Shown in pieces: positions 22,853-35,071 of a stretch of DNA of 64,000 nt. Where the stretch lies: positions 1,178,001 through 1,242,000 of the forward strand of contig JAPDRO010000006.1 in NCBI GenBank assembly GCA_030247885.1, given 5' to 3'. The position numbers and the translations under genes are program-made. The DNA comes from Taxawa tesnikishii (nom. ined.) (Eukaryota; Ascomycota; Dothideomycetes; Dothideales). Numbering within the stretch: position 1 is the first letter of the stretch; each line of letters opens with the position of its first letter. The notes under the pieces were generated by a model. The model searched no databases, was not told where the DNA came from, and was given only the letters and a program-made list of their open reading frames with translations.

Positions 22853-25800
22853 ATGGAAGACGACGAAGCCACTCAGCCCACGCAGGCCACCCAGGACCCT
22901 CGCCGTCGCGGAGTCAACAACTCCGGTTTGAGCGACGCCGATGTAGGGGACATTCTATGCATATTGCATCCATGTTCTCCTGCGGCCTTCAACATTGTTG
23001 CCAGGACGGCTCAAAGGGCACCCCAGCATGTGTTGCAGGCGCATGGATCGGGTTACTTCGACGACGGTCTCAGTCAAGCTGAGATCGAAGAGCAGGAGAC
23101 TTTCGTTCTGGAGCAAAGCGACCAGTACAACTCGCTTGATCTTGCCCTCAGGTTTTCTGCACACACAGTCAACCCAGCCAGTGGATTCGTTTTTGGTCGC
23201 AATCCTGCCATGTGTGATATTGTCTTTGACACCGACTCCGCCAAGAGAGTAAGCAATACGCATTTCCGGATCTTCTTAAATACTGCAGGTGTCTGCATGT
23301 TGCAAGACATGTCAACCAATGGGACGCTTGTGGACAACGTTCTCTTGAAAGGAAAACTTCGAAGAGCCCCCAGACACGGATGCTCAACGCTGGTTCTATA
23401 ATACAGATCCTCTCGACCAAGGCTGATGAACATGTTAAATTTATTCTTCGCATTCCCTCTAGAGAAGGACATGAAGAGGACTATGCTCGCAGGTTCCAGG
23501 GATACATGCTGAAGGTTGCACATGCTGAAGCAATGGCCCAAGCGGCAAACCACGGCAAAATGCTCCAGCATCTACCTGGTGGTAAAGCAGCTAACACGGC
23601 ACCGTTCGGTGCAGCCAATGCACGCGGTGTCGTGTCGGCTTTGAGACCTCCATTGATGCATGACAACTTCGGCATGCGTTGGAATGGAGGAGCGAAATAC
23701 AACCCAGTGGGCCTGCTTGGCAAAGGCGCCTTTGCAACCGTCTACCGTATAGCGACGAAAAGAGATGGACAATTCTTTGCGGTGAAAGAACTGGAAAAAC
23801 GTCGTTTTATGAAGAACGGTGTACTGGACCGCAAGCTGGAGAACGAGTTGCAGATCATGAAGGGCATCAATCACCCCAACATTGTGCAGTACGTTGAGTA
23901 CGAAGAGACCGCACATGATCTATACATTATCATGGAGTATGTTCCGTGTGGTGACCTTCAACAATATCTCTCGATGAATGGACCGTTGCCTGAACAGCTG
24001 GGAAAGGCTGTGGCAGAGCAGGTGTTTGACGCAATGGCCTATCTGCACAGAAAGAGGATCACTCACCGCGACATCAAGCCCGACAATATCTTGATTGCAA
24101 GCGACGATCCGACCAACTTCCAGATAAAGCTCTCTGATTTTGGCTTGTCTAAAGTCGTCAAGGACAACGAGACTTTCCTGAAGACCTTCTGTGGTACCCT
24201 CCTTTACTGTGCGCCAGAGGTATTTCCGCATTACGACGCGCATATCGCGGCAAAGGGCGGCAAGAAGCGCGCCCACAGGGGGCAACGCCGCGCTCATCCA
24301 AATTCCATTCCTACAGTCAGTCAGTTGACATCTGGTCCTTTGGAGCTGTCCTTTGGTTTTCTTTGTGCAACAAGCCACCGTTTGAGGGAGTTGCGGATGC
24401 CACCGGCCGTGGAATGTTCGACAAGATCATGATGACGCAGCTTGACCCAACCCCTCTGCTGGAGCAAGGTGTATCCCGAGAAGCCATCAGCCTTCTGGCC
24501 TCCATGCTCAATACCGACCCTTCGGAACGTCCGCTGCCGTCGCACTGCCTGCAGCACCCATGGTTTGGCAATGGGAAGATTAGAACAACAGTGGAGCCAC
24601 TCGAATCAGGACTGAGTGCGATCAACGAAGAGGAGGAGGCAGAAGCAGGCGCCGAGCCAGATATGTCACAATTGAGCCTTCATGAGAATGCCAACGTTGC
24701 AACCGGACGGAGTGATGAGGTAAGCCTTGACTCTGACGATCTGAATTTCTTAGATCCGAGACAGTCAAAGCGCTTTAAGGCGCAGGAAGCGAAGCGTCCA
24801 TGGATTCCTCCACGCATTCGGGAGGGAAGCCCAACACAGACAGGTGCAGAACTGGACATGGAGGAGCAAGACGATTTCGATCTCGCTTCCTCACAGCAGC
24901 CGCAGCGAGCGAGGCCGAGACTATTTGGCGAAATCGGACAATCTGCGCTCGCAAGCTCTGGTGTTCTGGGCAAGCACACAAACCATGCGTTATCGTCTGT
25001 TGTCGACACTTCTACCGGAATATCCCAAGCCTACTATTCTTCAGACTTCCAGCAAAGTGAGGAGCGAAACGAGGAGCCGTTTGCGACTGCCGTTGCACAT
25101 CAATCCAACAACCAGACCAGCGTTGAAGAGAACTATGAGCAGGCGCGTCCAGACTCGTTCACCATCGCTCTAAACAGTGACCACCCTGTGGGGTCACCGA
25201 GCCTTGAGGGCGCGGAGTCGCTTGTGCGCGGCCTTAACATGGAGTCACCGCAATCTGCAAATTCACCTGCGGCTGATCCGAGTGAACCAACAACGCCAAA
25301 AACTCCTGATGAAATTCGACCTCCCTCACTCAGCCAGGCAGACGCGTCTGAAGAAACGCCAACTAGGCAGCAAGAAGAAACGCCAAAACAACGCGTCACA
25401 ACTTTCAACCGGCAAATCAACCTTCCGATTCCTGCTTCTTTCTTCTTCGATCCCAACGATCCCAGCACGCATACGCTCGAATACGCCTCCGAGGTTAGCG
25501 GTCACAACTTCGCCACCAACGGTCCTCTGTCTGCCGCTGATTTTCCTTCGCTTCCGGCAACCATGACGGCATCCAATACCGATCCGGGCACGCCCGGCTC
25601 TACCACGACTGACACGAAGGTGCAACTTTCCACAACACCAATGTTACAACCTGCACCTGAGTTTGCCCGTCCCGCACCGCGCTTGGGTAGACTTACCACG
25701 ACCGCCGACTCATTCACGTCAATCACACTCAACCTCAGCAGCCGCATCACAACATGGGGCCGCATGCCTTCCAACACGTTCGTCTATCCTGACAAACTCG

Positions 25801-26171
25801 ACACACGAATTCCCAAACGCGGCATCACGCTCTACTTTTACGGTCAATCCGTCGAACAGCTTGAGCAGAGTGGCGAAGATTGGACAAAGATGCCGGACCT
25901 TCATTGTGTGATAGCTACCGACAGCAGTCTGGGCATCTTCATCAACGGTGTCAAACTCCGGTCTCAGGACGAACAAGGAAGACGACTCTACGGCAAAGTG
26001 TATACCGGAGACGAAATCGGTATTTACGGCGGCCAAGGCCCGGACGGCAAGCCGATGGTGCTGAAGTTCGTCTGCGAGTTCTTCCACGGTGAAGGAAAGC
26101 AGACGCGTGAGGAGGCTGGCACGAAGTTTGAGGTGAAGGCGGAGAACAGGGCTGCAGCTTCGAGCCAGTAA
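22853..26171 (+). CDS. RAD53: Checkpoint kinase RAD53/CHK2 type, FHA-kinase-FHA (two apparent 1-nt frameshifts)
   Basis: DNA-damage and replication checkpoint effector kinase. The protein begins with a TQ cluster (MEDDEATQPTQATQDPRRRG), the type of site phosphorylated by Mec1/Tel1 kinases. An FHA domain follows (residues ~95-170, FVFGRNPAMCDIVF and SNTHFRIF, STNGTLVDN). The kinase domain has the glycine loop LLGKGAFATVYR, the lysine in FFAVKELEK, HRDIKPDN, DFG in LSDFGLSK, and YCAPEVFP. A long SQ/TP-rich linker leads to a second FHA-like domain near the C-terminus (GRMPSNTFVYP, GIFINGVKL). Frame is lost by one base between about 23353 and 23371 (A4 or C5 run) and at the G5 run 24278-24282. 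Length 3319 nt plus two gives 1106 residues. Sequence either side is family-like, so the gene is probably intact. No introns. Confidence 0.9.
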
Positions 26172-27469
26172 ACATGGTTCATCGGAGTTTTCCTTGGCGG
26201 ATGTGTGATGATTTCTCTGGGACTTTGCTTGGTGTTGGTGGTAACACTTGCCTTCAGTGGATTTGATCAGGAGGAGGACTGGGAGCAAGACGCGCGCAGT
26301 GGAAGCTGGCTCCTTTGCTTGTCTCGATCACGGAGCAAGAATCGTATCCGATGTATCATAGATGAGATGTCATAGGTCTTAAAAAGTATTCTACCAAACC
26401 AAATCCAAGACGCGTCGAACGTTCGCGTACACACGTGACATGGTTGTGCTTATTCACAAGGTGATGGAGAGAAATCTGTTTGAATGCACGAGGAGTCTTT
26501 CAACTTGCAGTATGGGCACTCTCTCGAGCCTTGTCTGTACTTGTTTGGATGTATAATGTGAGCGCGAAGACAGTGGTGTACGGAAATGCGGCACAACCCC
26601 AGCCCCGCCCAAGCCTCCCTCGACCCAGCCTTGTACATATTAGCGCATCCTTCGTCCGCTCCTTGTTCATCTCTCTGACGGTTGTTGCAATTTGCTGCCC
26701 TCCGTTGGAAGTCAACTAAGACACACTTGAGCACACCTCTATGATTCTGTAACGACACAACCGGTCAAGTACAAATGCTGACTGGACGCTATCACGCTGC
26801 CGGGGCGCCTGATCAAAGACCTGGTCGCGCCACAACTGAGCACTTACAGAGAGGGGTGATGTACGATCTAACGAACCATCTGAAACACACAATCTGGCAT
26901 TTGCCGGAAATGGCGATCTAGGCTTGCTCGACTCACGTCGAACAAGGCGAGATCGTGGCGCATGTCACAGAATGCCCGCCGTACTGAAGTCTATATTTGG
27001 AGGATGAGGCTAAGCACACTTCAGTCGCTGTAGGATGGGGTTGGTAAATCATCCTCCTTAATAGCGACGGTGCTGCTTCTGCAGGTTCTTTCGGTTACTG
27101 CTCTGCTTTCTACTACCCTGCGACATCTGTCGTGCCTAACCCGTCTGCACAGTTCTTCGTCATTTGTTCAGTATTAGCACGCGTTGCTACAACTAAGGCC
27201 GCCCGCCTTGCGCTGACTGATCCGGAATACCAATCGCTTGACGAGGCTGCTTCTCGATTCAGCAGCACTCTTGAAGGCAGCATCGAACCGGTGACAGCTT
27301 CCTTCCCGGCTCTATTCCAGCAAAATAGCTTTTCACCTACTTGTCTACTATCTTCTCGAACAGCTGTCTCTGCTCCATGTTATGAGCAACCAACTGCAGA
27401 TTTAGACATTCCTTCGAGTCTTGCAGCGTTTCTGTCATTGTTTCCGCTTTCGAACCCGTCAACAGCAAC
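26172..27469. other. Intergenic region upstream of the ABC transporter
   Basis: About 1.3 kb. It should contain the RAD53 3' UTR, the transporter promoter, and probably an unrecognised 5' exon with the transporter's signal peptide. A frame at 27132-27614 has no family resemblance and is not called. Confidence 0.4.
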
Positions 27470-30400
27470 ATGGACCTTTCAACACGGCAGATGTTACCAA
27501 ACAATGCGTCATTCCCTTCTCCTGATGAGCTCCAATCTCCACAAGACCTGTCACACATGGCGGACTATAAGAATATGTCCAGTCTCGACTTCGACAAGTA
27601 CGTTTATTCATTAAACTGGACCACTACCGGATGCTATCGACAGGGCGCTATTCCTATGGCTCTTGCACCTAATGACTCAGTACTCCTGGGGTTTTATTCA
27701 CCCGCTACTTCCGACGGCTATCCGCCTCAGTTCTGCCCACCTACAGAAGCCTGCCAGACTATCAGAGCAAACCGCGGCACTTGCAATGTGCAAGGCCAGT
27801 TCGAACCCAAGATCTGCAGCAACGGTCATTACTGCCCCGAGGGCGGAAAACAGCAGATCCCCTGCGAGCCAGGATACTACTGTCCCCAAGGCAGCTACAA
27901 GCCTATAAAATGCGACACCGGCGCGATATGTGGTTCCCAAAGCGCTCGTCAAATCACCCTCGTGCCTTTGTACTTGGTTATCATCATCGATGTCGCTCTA
28001 GCAATCGCTGTCCTTTGCGGATTCGTCATCTCAAAATGGAGGAAACGGACCAAACCCCAATATAGCAGCTTGGGCGATAACAAAGACGAATTCGATGACA
28101 TGGAAATGTTACGGGCACCGAGTCAGTCTCCTAGACTCTCTGTCTCTTCTTACGACGACGAAACCCATGATGATCCTCATAACCCGGACATGGAACGCTT
28201 CCTCCGATCGCTAGCTCGAGCTGTGGAGACGAAGGAAGTCGGCCTATCTTTCGATTTTGAGAATCTGGGATGCAAAGTCAAGGGCAAGAAAACAATCCTT
28301 GCTGGCGTGACTGGATCCATCCCTCGCGGTACTATGTGGGGCATCATGGGAGGCAGTGGTGCAGGCAAGTCGACTTTTGTGAACCTACTCATGGGCAAAA
28401 CGAAGCATACGAGCGGAACAGTCAAGATCAATGGCTGGGAGAAGGACATGTCGCAGTACAAGAAACTCGTCGGATACGTTCCTCAAGACGATATCGTGCT
28501 TCCAGAATTGACCGTACGGGAAAACATTCTGCATTCCGCGCGCATGCGGTTACCCTCTACGTGGAAGGATAGAGAGATCCAAGCCCACGTTGACGCTCTT
28601 GTCGCTTGTTTAGCCCTGTCTCACGTCCAACACTCCCTCGTCGGTGATGCGAGAAAGCCAGTTATCTCTGGAGGACAGCGCAAGCGTGTTAGTATCGGCA
28701 TCGAGCTCGCAGCCGCACCCATGGCAATCTTCCTCGATGAACCCACCTCCGGTCTCGATGCCACATCCGCAGCCTCCATCATGCGCCTCCTCAAATCCAT
28801 CACACGGCTAGGCGTCACCACCATCTCCATCATCCACCAACCGCGCGAGCAAATCTTCTCCGCCTTCGATTCGCTCCTCCTTCTTGGTTCCGGACGTCAA
28901 ATATACGGCGGGCCGGCTGTGGACGCGCAATCCTACTTTGAATCCCTTGGCTTCGAGTTCCCGATGCGTGGGAACCCAGCCGACACGATCATGGACATTA
29001 TTACAGGTGACGGATTCCAATACACAATGAAGGCGGAGCGACAAGCCAGCGAGGTCCAGCATCTTATCAGCTTCTGGCAGGACAAGGGGCAGTATGGCCG
29101 CATGGGCAAGCATTTAAGTGTTGACACGCATGAACTGGCTGCGAGAAGGAGCAGGAGAAGCTCGAACCAGAGCATGCAGAGTACTCAGGAGCAGGAGGAC
29201 GCCTTGCGGAGGACGATGAAGGTCAGAGGTGCGACGTGGATCGCTCAGGTGTATTACTGCTGCAAGAGAGCAATCACGCAGCAAGTGCGCAACGGGACCA
29301 GCTTCTTCTTCGAGATTGGCGTTGGCGGGCTTGCTGGCCTCATAATTGGGTTGTCTGCTTTCAGCGCGGCAGGGTAAGTGGTCGAGTTCTCCAGGTCTCA
29401 ACAGTCGGTCCAACTGCCTGACTGACTACTATTGCAATTTGCGTCCACAGCTACGACGGCATGGTCGAGGCCTACAGGGCCATGTCTGCCTCTATAGCTA
29501 CGGGTGGCTGAACATCAGGGTTCAAGCATGGCGCATGTTGTATGCGCATATGCTGTCTATATGCGGGCATAACAGTGATGTTGCCACATTGCGATAGCAG
29601 TCAGCCAGTCAGTTGAACTGATTGTATTGGGAGCCCGAATTACTTCTCTCAGATACTGCCTCCCTTGGTTTGTACTCAAGCTAACCAATCCTCGCAGTCA
29701 CAATTTCCAAGGCATCTTCTACCCACCCTACACTCTCCTGTCGAGCGCCGTCGACTACCAATCCGTGCCCCAGATCGGTCTCCTTTCCGCCATGGCCATT
29801 GGCCTTGCAGCCTCCGCCCCTGGTGTCCGTGTCTTCGGCGAAGAAAAGCTCATCTTCTGGCGTGAAGCCGCCTCCGGTCACTCTCGCAGCGCCTATTACT
29901 GTGGCAAAGTGTTGTCCACACTAGGCCGCATCGCGCTCTCTTCGCTACACTTCACCGTCTTCATGGGCATCCTCGCAACTCCGCTGATGAGCTTTACGGA
30001 CATGTATGTCGCAAATCTGGGATACTTTTACGCTGTGTATGGCTTTTCGAGCGTCATTTCCATGCTCGTTAAACGCGAGGACGGGCCGTTGCTCGCCGTG
30101 CTCTTGAGTTTGATCATTGGCATTCTCGGCGGCGTCGCGCCACCGCTCAGTAAGGTGAAGAGTTGGGGCCTGGAGTGGTTGTGGAGGATGAGTCCCGGTG
30201 TTTGGTTCACTGAGGCTTACTTCAGCCAAAACCTACTGCCGCTGAAACACTTGTATGTGCTGGAGCTGGCGAGTAAGGTCGTCGGCTTTACGCTGGGACA
30301 GTATGGGAAGGACGTGGCGATGCTGTTTTTCATCGGGACTGTATACAGGGTGATTGCGTACTTGGGGCTGGTGCTCATCAATAGGAGGAGGCAGAAGTGA
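27470..30400 (+). CDS. ABCG-family half-transporter with Cys-rich ectodomain
   Basis: ATP-driven membrane exporter of the ABCG (white/ADP1-like) class; substrate unknown. Exons 27470-29373 and 29698-30400 give 868 residues from the first ATG. A Cys-rich lumenal part (FCPPTEACQTIRAN, then HYCPEGGKQQIPCEPGYYCP) precedes one helix (LYLVIIIDVALAIAVLCGFV), then the nucleotide-binding domain: Walker A GGSGAGKST near residue 293, signature ISGGQRKRVS near 400, Walker B AIFLDEPTSGLDA near 421, H-loop ISIIHQPR. The second exon holds the C-terminal membrane domain, with AIGLAASAPGVRVFGEEK and REAASGHSRSAYYCGK, typical of this subfamily. The intron is 324 nt, long for this window, but phases agree. No signal peptide is encoded from 27470 and an in-frame stop lies about 95 bases upstream, so the N-terminal exon is probably missing from this model. 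Confidence 0.87.
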
Positions 30401-30637
30401 ACCCCTGGGAGATGGAGATATCCTGTGTATATACGAAGATTCTCATGTCCGTTCTACTTTCGGCGTACTGCTTCTTTCCACTTGTAATAAAAAGCGAAGC
30501 AAGACTCAAGTAGTGGATGGATCATGCCCAAACGAGGCACAGGTGAAGGAATCCTATGCCTGCTAGCGATAGCTCACTCTCGGTATTCATTCGAATTTAG
30601 TAGTAAACTAATGATGAGTCCATCACCGACCGACCAC

Positions 30638-31551
30638 CTACAACGTCCCCGTCCCATGCGTTTCCGTAGCCCAATCCTTCATCGTCTTCCACTTCCACTT
30701 CGTCTCTCCCGGATTAACGACATCGTTCTCATTTGACAGCATGCCATTCCCCGAATGATCAATCTTCCCCTCTCCCATCAAGAACCTCAAGTAATGACTC
30801 GGCTTCTTCTCTCCACTCTTCACAAACCTCTCCTTGTACGGCTGCAACTCGACCTCCTCTACTCCAATCTCACCGCCCCCAGCCGCCTCCATCAACGCCG
30901 CAATCCCCGCCATGGAGACGTTATCGCCCGCCAGATGCACCTCCTCGGGCACATCTTCGGCCGGCATCGCGCACAACACCGCAACCGCGCGTCCCACATC
31001 GTCCAACGAGGTAAACGCAACCGGCGTCTCCTTGCCGCCCACGCTCTCGTACCTCCCCTTCTCCGGCACCCCGAACCCGAACCAATGCGCGATGCTGTCC
31101 TCCATGAACAGCCCGCAGTACACCCTGCAGATGCGCAGGCTCGGGACCAGCTCCCGCACCCCGCGGCGTGAGACTTCTTGTAGTCCCACTCCGGGAGCGG
31201 GAAATCGTGGACCGTGTGGTCGACCCCGAATTCGGATGGCAGGTAGATCTTGACGTCGGTTGAGGGGAGCGCGGACGCGATTTTGTCCTTCATGTCGTGG
31301 CCTGTCGAGCCGATTGCGTTGATTAGAACGTCGATGCCTGAGAGGCTGCTGGCCATGTTGTCGGAATCGTAAGATCGGATCTGGGCGCCTGAGGATTGCC
31401 ATTTGGAGAGCAGTTGGGAGCTCTTTGGGTCCTGTCTTGTCAGGACGATGATGGAGGCGAACGAGGAGCGATAAGTGGGGCTGAGGAGGATGTTGGTCAG
31501 GTGTTGGCCTAGATGTCCGGTTGCGCCTGCGATTGCGACGTTACGAGACAT
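30638..31551 (-). CDS. NmrA-like / isoflavone-reductase-like NAD(P)-binding protein (one apparent 1-nt frameshift)
   Basis: Atypical short-chain dehydrogenase of the NmrA/isoflavone reductase type; such proteins act as redox sensors or reductases in cytosol. The start MSRNVAIAGATGHLGQHL carries the nucleotide-binding GxxGxxG. Later blocks are LINAIGSTGHD, IYLPSEFGVDH and PLPEWDYKKSH. Frame is then lost by one base at the C4 run 31159-31162 (G4 on the coding strand). The next family-like block, LVPSLRICRVYCGLFMEDS, and the C-terminal part (FTSLDDVGRAVAVLCA) are in the shifted frame. Length 914 nt plus one gives 304 residues, normal for the family. No introns are seen. Substrate unknown. The gene lies downstream of SDH1 on the same strand, which I take as coincidence. 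Confidence 0.85.
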
Positions 31552-31972
31552 TATGATTGTGTAACGACCAGATACGACTTTGGAGTCGATGTGACACAAA
31601 AGACGTGGTTGTTATATACAGTCTCATGCATGAACGCGGAACTTAAACCGCTCATTGATCCACTGACTTGCTGGTTCCGCACGTCTACAAGACGGCAGTT
31701 GCATCCTTAGACTTCAGAAAACCCTCGTTCTATCTTTACGAGTACGAGAGTCCCACTGCTTCGTGTTCGTTGTTTTATTAACCCATGCGATAGACTGAGA
31801 ATTCTGAACTTTGAAAAGGCATAGATACCATCATAAACACCTTACATACAAGTCCAAGCGATTCGGATATTGCTAGAGCTCAACATGTTACAAAGAAGGC
31901 CCATCCCTTGCTTCTTTCTCGCCTCCTATATCTTCATCCCCATGCGCACCCTTCTCGCCGTATGCTCCTCGC
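31552..31972. promoter_or_regulatory. Promoter region of the NmrA-like gene / SDH1 3' flank
   Basis: About 420 bases between the SDH1 stop and the NmrA-like start, both on the minus strand. No gene is seen. Confidence 0.35.
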
Positions 31973-34289
31973 TTAGTACTTGCGTGCGAAAGGTGGCACG
32001 CTCTTGCACTCGTTCTCGTCAAGAGTGTTCATGACCACCTTCCTGTAGCCAATCTCAACCTTCTCGTGAGGCTTGCGTTGCCATGTCAGGGTGTGCTTCA
32101 TCCAGTTCTCGTCATCACGCTCGGGGTAGTCCTCACGAGCGTGGGCACCGCGGGACTCCTTGCGGTTGGCGGCGGCCTCGGCGGTCTGGACGGCGCAAGT
32201 GAGCAGGTTACGGAGTTCCAGAGTCTCGACAAGGTCAGAGTTCCAGATCATGCTGCGGTCCTTGGTACCGACTTGAGCAAATTGAGAGTCAACGTCGTGG
32301 ATGCTGAAGGATGTTAGCTGTTGCGACAATTGTAGGGGTGGCAAATGAACTCACCGTTTAACACCCTCATCCAGAGATTCCTGAGTTCTGAAAACGCTGA
32401 CATCGGTCTGCATGACCTTCTGCATGGAGCTTCTAATCTCGTTGGTACTCTTGGGGCCGTCAGCGGTTCTGACCTGGTCAATGACGTTGATCGCCTCAGC
32501 ACCAGCGTCAGCAGACATCTCGGTGTGCTTCTGGCCAGGGTTAAAGTTATCCCTGATGGTGTGGCTGACAGCACGACCGAAAACAACCAGATCAAGGAGA
32601 GAGTTGGCACCCAGACGGTTGGCACCGTGGACGGAGACACAGGCGGCCTCACCACAGGCGTACAGACCGGGGACAACCTTGTCGTTACCCTGCTCATCCA
32701 CCGTCAAGACCTCACCGGTGTACTTGGTGGGGATACCACCCATGTTGTAGTGGACGGTGGGCAGGACGGGGATGGGCTGCTTGGTGACGTCAACACCAGC
32801 GAAGATGGATGCAGTCTCCGAGATACCGGGCAGACGCTCGTGCAGAAGCTCAGGGGGCAGGTGGCTCAACTGCAGGTAGATGTGGTCCTTCTCAGGACCA
32901 ACACCACGGCCCTCGCGAATCTCGAGGGTCATGGAACGGGAGACGACGTCGCGAGACGCCAGATCCTTGGCGGTGGGGGCGTAACGCTCCATGAAACGCT
33001 CACCCTCGGAGTTGAGCAGATAACCACCCTCACCACGAGCACCCTCGGTGATCAGGCAACCAGCACCATAAATACCAGTTGGGTGGAACTGAACGAACTC
33101 AAGATCTTGGTTGGGCAAACCAGCACGGGCGACCATGGCCATACCGTCACCAGTGCAAGTGTGGGCAGATGTGCAGCTGAAGTAGGCACGTCCGTATCCA
33201 CCAGTGGCCAAAACTGTGTGGTGGGCCTTGAAGCGGTGCAGGGTACCGTCCTCCTGGTTGTAGGCGATGACACCCTGCAAACCGTCAGTTTTTGACTCCA
33301 CGAGGACAGGCTTTGAAGCACGTTTCACGCACCTTGCAGACACCATCCTCCATGATCAGGTCAGTGGCGAAGTACTCGATGAAGTAGTTAGTGTTGTGGC
33401 GCAAAGACTGTCCGTAGAGAGTGTGCAGAAGAGCGTGGCCGGTACGATCAGCGACGGCGCAGCAACGGTAGGCCTGTCCACCCTTGCCGTACTTCTGACT
33501 CTGACCACCGAAAGCGCGCTGGTAACTGCATTCAACTGTCAGTATGCGCGTTTCCTCTTCAAATACGATGTTTGCGCTCACATCTTGCCGTCATCCGTTC
33601 TTGAGAAGGGGCAACCGTAGTTCTCCAGCTCGATAACACTAGCAGGAGCCTCTCTGGTCATGTAGTGGATGGCGTCCTGGTCACCAAGCCAATCGGAACC
33701 CTTCACGGTGTCGTACATGTGCCACCGCCAGTCATCCTCGTGCATGCTGTTGCCACCATTGTATTAGCATTCCGCTCTCTTGTTCTCTCCGTTGAGTTGT
33801 TGCCGTGTTCCTGTGCAACTACTCACTTTCCGAGCGCAGCATTAATACCACCCTGCGCAGCGACTGTGTGACTTCTCGTGGGGAAAAGCTTGGATATGCA
33901 TGCAGTGTTGAATCCGGCTTCCGCCAGACCGAAGGCGGCACGCAGACCGGCACCACCAGCACCGACAACGATGGCATCGTACTCGTGATCAATGACTGGG
34001 TACTTGTTGGAGAGGTAGGGAGATGCCTCCTTTGCGCGGAGAGGCGTGTTGGTGTAGATCTTGGAGGCGGGAGTAGAGCGGGAGAAAAGGCGCGTCTGCT
34101 GTCTCTGGACTGCTCGCGAGAACTGTAACAAAGAGCAGTCAGCTAATGAAGCATCGGCTGTACCAAATGGCCAGCAATGGAGGTGTATTGTAGCTCGAGA
34201 AAGCTTTCTTCCACAGCGGCGGGGAGCTCGGCAAAGAGAGTACGCACCCTTGAAGCAGCAGCAAACTGCCGCAGACCGAGAGAGCTCAT
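31973..34289 (-). CDS. SDH1: Succinate dehydrogenase flavoprotein subunit, mitochondrial
   Basis: Catalytic FAD subunit of complex II and the TCA cycle. Six exons on the minus strand: 34289-34248, 34122-33827, 33746-33582, 33525-33333, 33274-32355 and 32303-31973 (introns 51-125 nt), giving 648 residues with all phases consistent. The N-terminus is a basic mitochondrial targeting peptide ([20 protein letters not shown]). The FAD site is [20 protein letters not shown]; the His that binds FAD covalently is in [16 protein letters not shown]. Substrate-site residues fall in [20 protein letters not shown] and in the C-terminal [15 protein letters not shown]. The C-terminus ends [10 protein letters not shown], as usual. 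Five small introns and strong conservation make this one of the best-defined genes here. Long plus-strand frames over it are antisense shadows. Confidence 0.97.
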
Positions 34290-35071
34290 GGCGGCGGTGC
34301 TGACTGAGATGCAAGGGACGGAGAGGAGGTGGAGGGGGATGAGAGATGGGTATTGGAGGCGAGAAAGAATGGAAGATGTAGAGAGATCCGGTGGAGGCGT
34401 GCTTTCGATGATGCTGGAGATGGCCGTCCCAGGTCGAGACAGCCGCGCAAGGTGCCGCGATCATGGCGGTACGACCAATCATATTGGCCGGAACCGATGA
34501 TGACCGAGGGTGAGCGCCGGGGCGTCGAACGGGTCAAGACCCCGGGCAAATTCGGACAAGGGGAGTTTGAAACAACAATGGTAAACTTGTGCTCCCAAGC
34601 TCAAGAGTGACGGTTCCTAACCGAATAATTGTCAATTGCACGGCAACAACAATACTGCAAGACTCTTGCACGTATCGTAAATGAAAGGTGTCACTTTCCC
34701 TCTACATTGGAACGTGCCCCTAGTATTATCAAGGGGCAACTGCACACCCGACTCCCACTCATTACAGCCGCTGGCGGAAGCTGGGTGTTCTTCACATGAG
34801 TCGATGCAGTTCCTCCGATGCCCAAGGCTTGATGAAGGTGGCTAGTTCCATCTGAGGCTGACGATTGGTTTGGGCATGTACACAGCTTCCTTGTGTATAC
34901 ATGTACTTGCAGCACAGCCTCCACCTTCAGCCTCGCGGATAACAACATCATCGTCTCGCACCCCCACCATGAGGACTCAGGTTTCTCTCAGCATAGTATC
35001 CCTATCCACCTCATTTGCTCGGTTGATCAAGCTATAGTGAAGCTTGCCTTGCTTGCTACCCGCGGTGACAC
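34290..35071. promoter_or_regulatory. Divergent intergenic region, SDH1 / STAND-like gene
   Basis: About 780 bases with both promoters. Short frames are present but none is supported. Confidence 0.4.

Noticed and set aside
4600-24300. Programmed -1 ribosomal frameshifting in MMS19 and RAD53
   Set aside because: The sites lack a slippery heptamer and a clear stimulatory structure, differ from one another, and recur in unrelated genes, which fits missing bases better.
27132-27614. Frame overlapping the ABC transporter start as a possible N-terminal exon
   Set aside because: Residues do not resemble a signal peptide or the family's ectodomain, and it overlaps the real frame without a splice solution.
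32345-33295. 316-codon plus-strand frame over SDH1
   Set aside because: Antisense shadow of the large SDH1 exon; no motif of its own.
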